From Ectorhizobium quercum (lineage in GTDB: Bacteria > Pseudomonadota > Alphaproteobacteria > Rhizobiales > Rhizobiaceae): 64,000 bases of DNA. Location: contig NZ_JANFPI010000002.1 of assembly GCF_026552795.1 (NCBI RefSeq), forward strand, positions 682,001 through 746,000. The letters run 5' to 3'. Both the position numbers and the translations under genes were made by a program. Below the pieces are notes generated by a model. The model did not search any database. It was not told where the DNA came from and saw only the letters and a list, made by a program, of their open reading frames with translations. Numbering within the stretch: position 1 is the first letter of the stretch; every line of letters begins with the position of its first letter. Shown one piece after another: positions 62,337 through 64,000 of this stretch.

Positions 62337-62897
62337 CTAGCTTCCGACGACCTTCCCGACCCAGCTCTCCACGTCGTCGCCGCTGCTCATGTCCGGCTGG
62401 ACAAGGCCGTCGATCATGAAAGTCGGCGAGACATGGATGCCGTTTTGCCGGGCATACTTGCTGTGCCACTTGATCTCCCGGTCGAGATCGGCAATCGCGA
62501 AGGCCTCTTTCAGCCCCACCCCGCTATAGCCTTCCAGACGCTCGATGATCTGGTTGGGCGTGACATCCATGTTCGTGCCGCCGGCGTGATGGACGAATTC
62601 GAATTCCTCGCGATGCGCGGCGACGGCGGCCATCACTTTCCGTGCGGTTTCCTTGCCGCCCGGAAGGGTCGAGGCGGCGACGATGCAGCGGACGACGACA
62701 CCCGAATACATGTGCCAGGGCTGCGATTGCAGCCGGATTTTCACCGTGACCCTGTCTTCGCCGGCCTGATCGAGAAACGCCGCCAGCTTGTTGAAGGCCT
62801 TGACCGAAAAAGGGCACGTCGGCTCCAGAAAGACTTCGAGGATACGCGGTCCGTTTCCCCAGACGAGCGGCTCGGCATTGCAGGCGGTTTTCGTCAT
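62337..62897 (-). CDS. DsbA-fold thioredoxin-like protein with a CPFS active site
   Basis: 186 residues from the ATG at 62897, with GAGGGAAG upstream and no signal peptide. The thioredoxin active site is CPFS (PTCPFSVKAF), so the second cysteine of CxxC is serine. The cis-proline loop SPTF (HVSPTFMIDG) is kept. A monothiol, cytoplasmic DsbA-like protein cannot be a normal disulfide oxidase; it may bind glutathione or act as an isomerase like the 2-hydroxychromene-2-carboxylate group. Confidence 0.8.
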   Translation of the reverse strand: MTKTACNAEPLVWGNGPRILEVFLEPTCPFSVKAFNKLAAFLDQAGEDRVTVKIRLQSQPWHMYSGVVVRCIVAASTLPGGKETARKVMAAVAAHREEFEFVHHAGGTNMDVTPNQIIERLEGYSGVGLKEAFAIADLDREIKWHSKYARQNGIHVSPTFMIDGLVQPDMSSGDDVESWVGKVVGS

Positions 62898-63081
62898 GCT
62901 TCTTCCCTCGCATTTTGCTGTCGCGCCGCGGGAGCAATCTGTCTCACGCAAACGGTTTTGCTGAAATCGCAACACGGAGTCTATCACACAGGCGGCAGGC
63001 AAATCGGATTTCTTGAGGCCCGCGCCGGGGTATGAGGAGGTGTTTTCCCGGCATTCGTTTACACCGTCCCGCTCCGGGCGT

Positions 63082-63453
63082 ATGGAATATTTCATGTCTT
63101 CCATGTTCGATGATCTGTTCGGGCGCCTCTCGAAATCGACATTCCGGAGCCGGTTTCGTCTCGGCCCGCGCGAACGCGCCTATCTTGAGGAAAAGGGTGT
63201 TCCCCTGATCAAAAGCCACGCCGACGATTTCATCGTCCAGCGGCTGGCTCCGGCCAACCCTGCCAATGACGGGAAGCAGACTCCGATGCGGGGCCACCCC
63301 GTCTTTATCGCTCAGCATGCAACCGCAACCTGCTGCCGCGGTTGCCTGTGGAAGTGGCACCGCATTCCCCAAGACCGGGCGCTGGACCCCGCCCAGCGCG
63401 ACTATGTGGTCGCCGTCATCATGGAATGGATAGCAAGACAAACGGGGAAGTAG
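63082..63453 (+). CDS. DUF4186 protein
   Basis: About 123 residues from the ATG at 63082 (119 from 63094). The chain matches the DUF4186 pattern closely: FRSRFRLGPRERAYLEEKG, SHADDFIVQRLAPA, then DGKQTPMRGHPVFIAQHAT, then CCRGCLWKWH. Two adjacent cysteines plus CxxC and histidines look like a metal site. The function is unknown. It diverges from the DsbA-fold gene. Confidence 0.88.
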   Translation: MEYFMSSMFDDLFGRLSKSTFRSRFRLGPRERAYLEEKGVPLIKSHADDFIVQRLAPANPANDGKQTPMRGHPVFIAQHATATCCRGCLWKWHRIPQDRALDPAQRDYVVAVIMEWIARQTGK

Positions 63454-63552
63454 CGCTGCCGTGCCAGCCTTGCGAAACCACGGCGGGCACCTCGTCACCT
63501 GCCATTTCTCCGGGAAACACGGGACATGCTCCAGAACAAAGAGGGAGAACCG

Positions 63553-64000
63553 ATGAGCCTTACCAGAACCGTTTTCACCAATGCCCGGCTGGCGGACGGG
63601 CGGCTGGTCGACATGACTGTCGCGGACGGGCGCATCGCCGCCATAGACCCCGCCGGCACCGTCGCCGGGGCGGCGGCGAAATTCGACATCGCCGGGCAAT
63701 TGCTGGTGCCGTCCTTCGTGGAAGGCCATATCCACCTCGACACGAGCTTCTACGGCGACGCATGGGTGCCCCACCGCCCCTGCACCAACGGTTTCGACGT
63801 GCATGAGCGCGTCGCCTTCCAGGCCGGGAACATGGCGAAGGCCGCGCCGATGGAGGAGCGCGCCCGCAACCAGCTCGACCTGTGCATCGCCAACGGCGCG
63901 TTGCAGATGCGCAGCCATGTGATGGTCGACGGCTCGGTGGGACTGGCATCGCTGGAGACCATCCTCGCCGTGCGCGAGGAATACCGCGACCTGATCGACA
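63553..64000 (+). CDS. Amidohydrolase (cytosine deaminase-like), N-terminal part
   Basis: The first 149 codons; the gene continues past the right edge. GGGAG precedes the ATG. The chain has the composite beta-sandwich opening (FTNARLADGRLVDMTVADGRIAAIDPAG) and the first metal-ligand pair in EGHIHLDTSFYG (HxH). ALQMRSHVMVD matches the next strand in the cytosine deaminase/N-isopropylammelide hydrolase branch. The substrate is probably a cyclic amide or aminopyrimidine. Confidence 0.85.
   Translation, partial: MSLTRTVFTNARLADGRLVDMTVADGRIAAIDPAGTVAGAAAKFDIAGQLLVPSFVEGHIHLDTSFYGDAWVPHRPCTNGFDVHERVAFQAGNMAKAAPMEERARNQLDLCIANGALQMRSHVMVDGSVGLASLETILAVREEYRDLID

Noticed and set aside
1-64000. tRNA, rRNA, CRISPR arrays, insertion sequences, prophage genes
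   Set aside because: None was recognised. There are no regular spaced repeats, no transposase or integrase-like proteins and no cloverleaf-like intergenic segments.

Overview
The window is GC-rich, densely packed DNA from an alphaproteobacterium, most likely Hyphomicrobiales (Rhizobiaceae-like). Support comes from a three-part proton-translocating transhydrogenase (PntAA/PntAB/PntB), an Atu4866-type small secreted protein, a rhizobial-type palindromic intergenic element, many LysR regulators, and ABC and TRAP uptake systems paired with oxidoreductases. I see no rRNA, tRNA, phage, IS or CRISPR. The style is that of an accessory catabolic region on a chromosome or chromid. About 62 genes are called; those at both window edges are incomplete.

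Layout. 1-3.7 kb: the start of a leftward FAD monooxygenase, divergent from an NMT1/THI5-type ABC importer and a MarR regulator. 3.8-13.9 kb: a LacI-controlled catabolic locus with two operons. One holds a GH88-type hydrolase and a crotonase. The other holds a DHDPS-family lyase, a complete TRAP transporter, an acyl-CoA dehydrogenase, a class III CoA-transferase and a MaoC hydratase. Near-identical palindromes (core TGAAAGCGCTTTCA) precede both operons, and a weaker copy lies in front of lacI. 14-17.9 kb: a NarL-type two-component pair, a methyltransferase and a tautomerase. 17.9-28.6 kb (leftward): a peptide/opine-type ABC importer with two DAO-family oxidases, an SDR and a MarR regulator, then a fused two-domain ATPase and a LysR. 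28.7-37.7 kb: an acetyltransferase, a CorA/ZntB-like channel, a short GreA-like factor, a LysR, a hydrolase homologue that has lost its catalytic residues, and an RND efflux adaptor and pump. 37.8-43.9 kb: small secreted proteins, an SDR with its LysR, a third DAO oxidase, and an aldo/keto reductase with its LysR. 44.3-52.6 kb: a redox operon (pntAA-pntAB-pntB-ALDH-SDR-ADH-DUF1413-poxB). 52.6-58.3 kb: secreted or membrane proteins of unknown function around an SPFH protein. 58.4-64 kb: LysR, a zinc-less MDR, an aldo/keto reductase, a VOC protein, a DsbA-fold protein, DUF4186 and the start of an amidohydrolase.

The best candidate for an undescribed system is the 3.8-13.9 kb locus. It joins uronate-type glycoside hydrolysis to CoA-dependent acid degradation under one LacI regulator, which suggests use of a sugar-acid conjugate or an acyl/aryl uronide. 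The second is a possible NADPH regulon. A conserved ~42-bp element occurs in inverted orientation on both sides of the LysR gene at 43066-43986, facing an aldo/keto reductase on one side and the transhydrogenase operon on the other.
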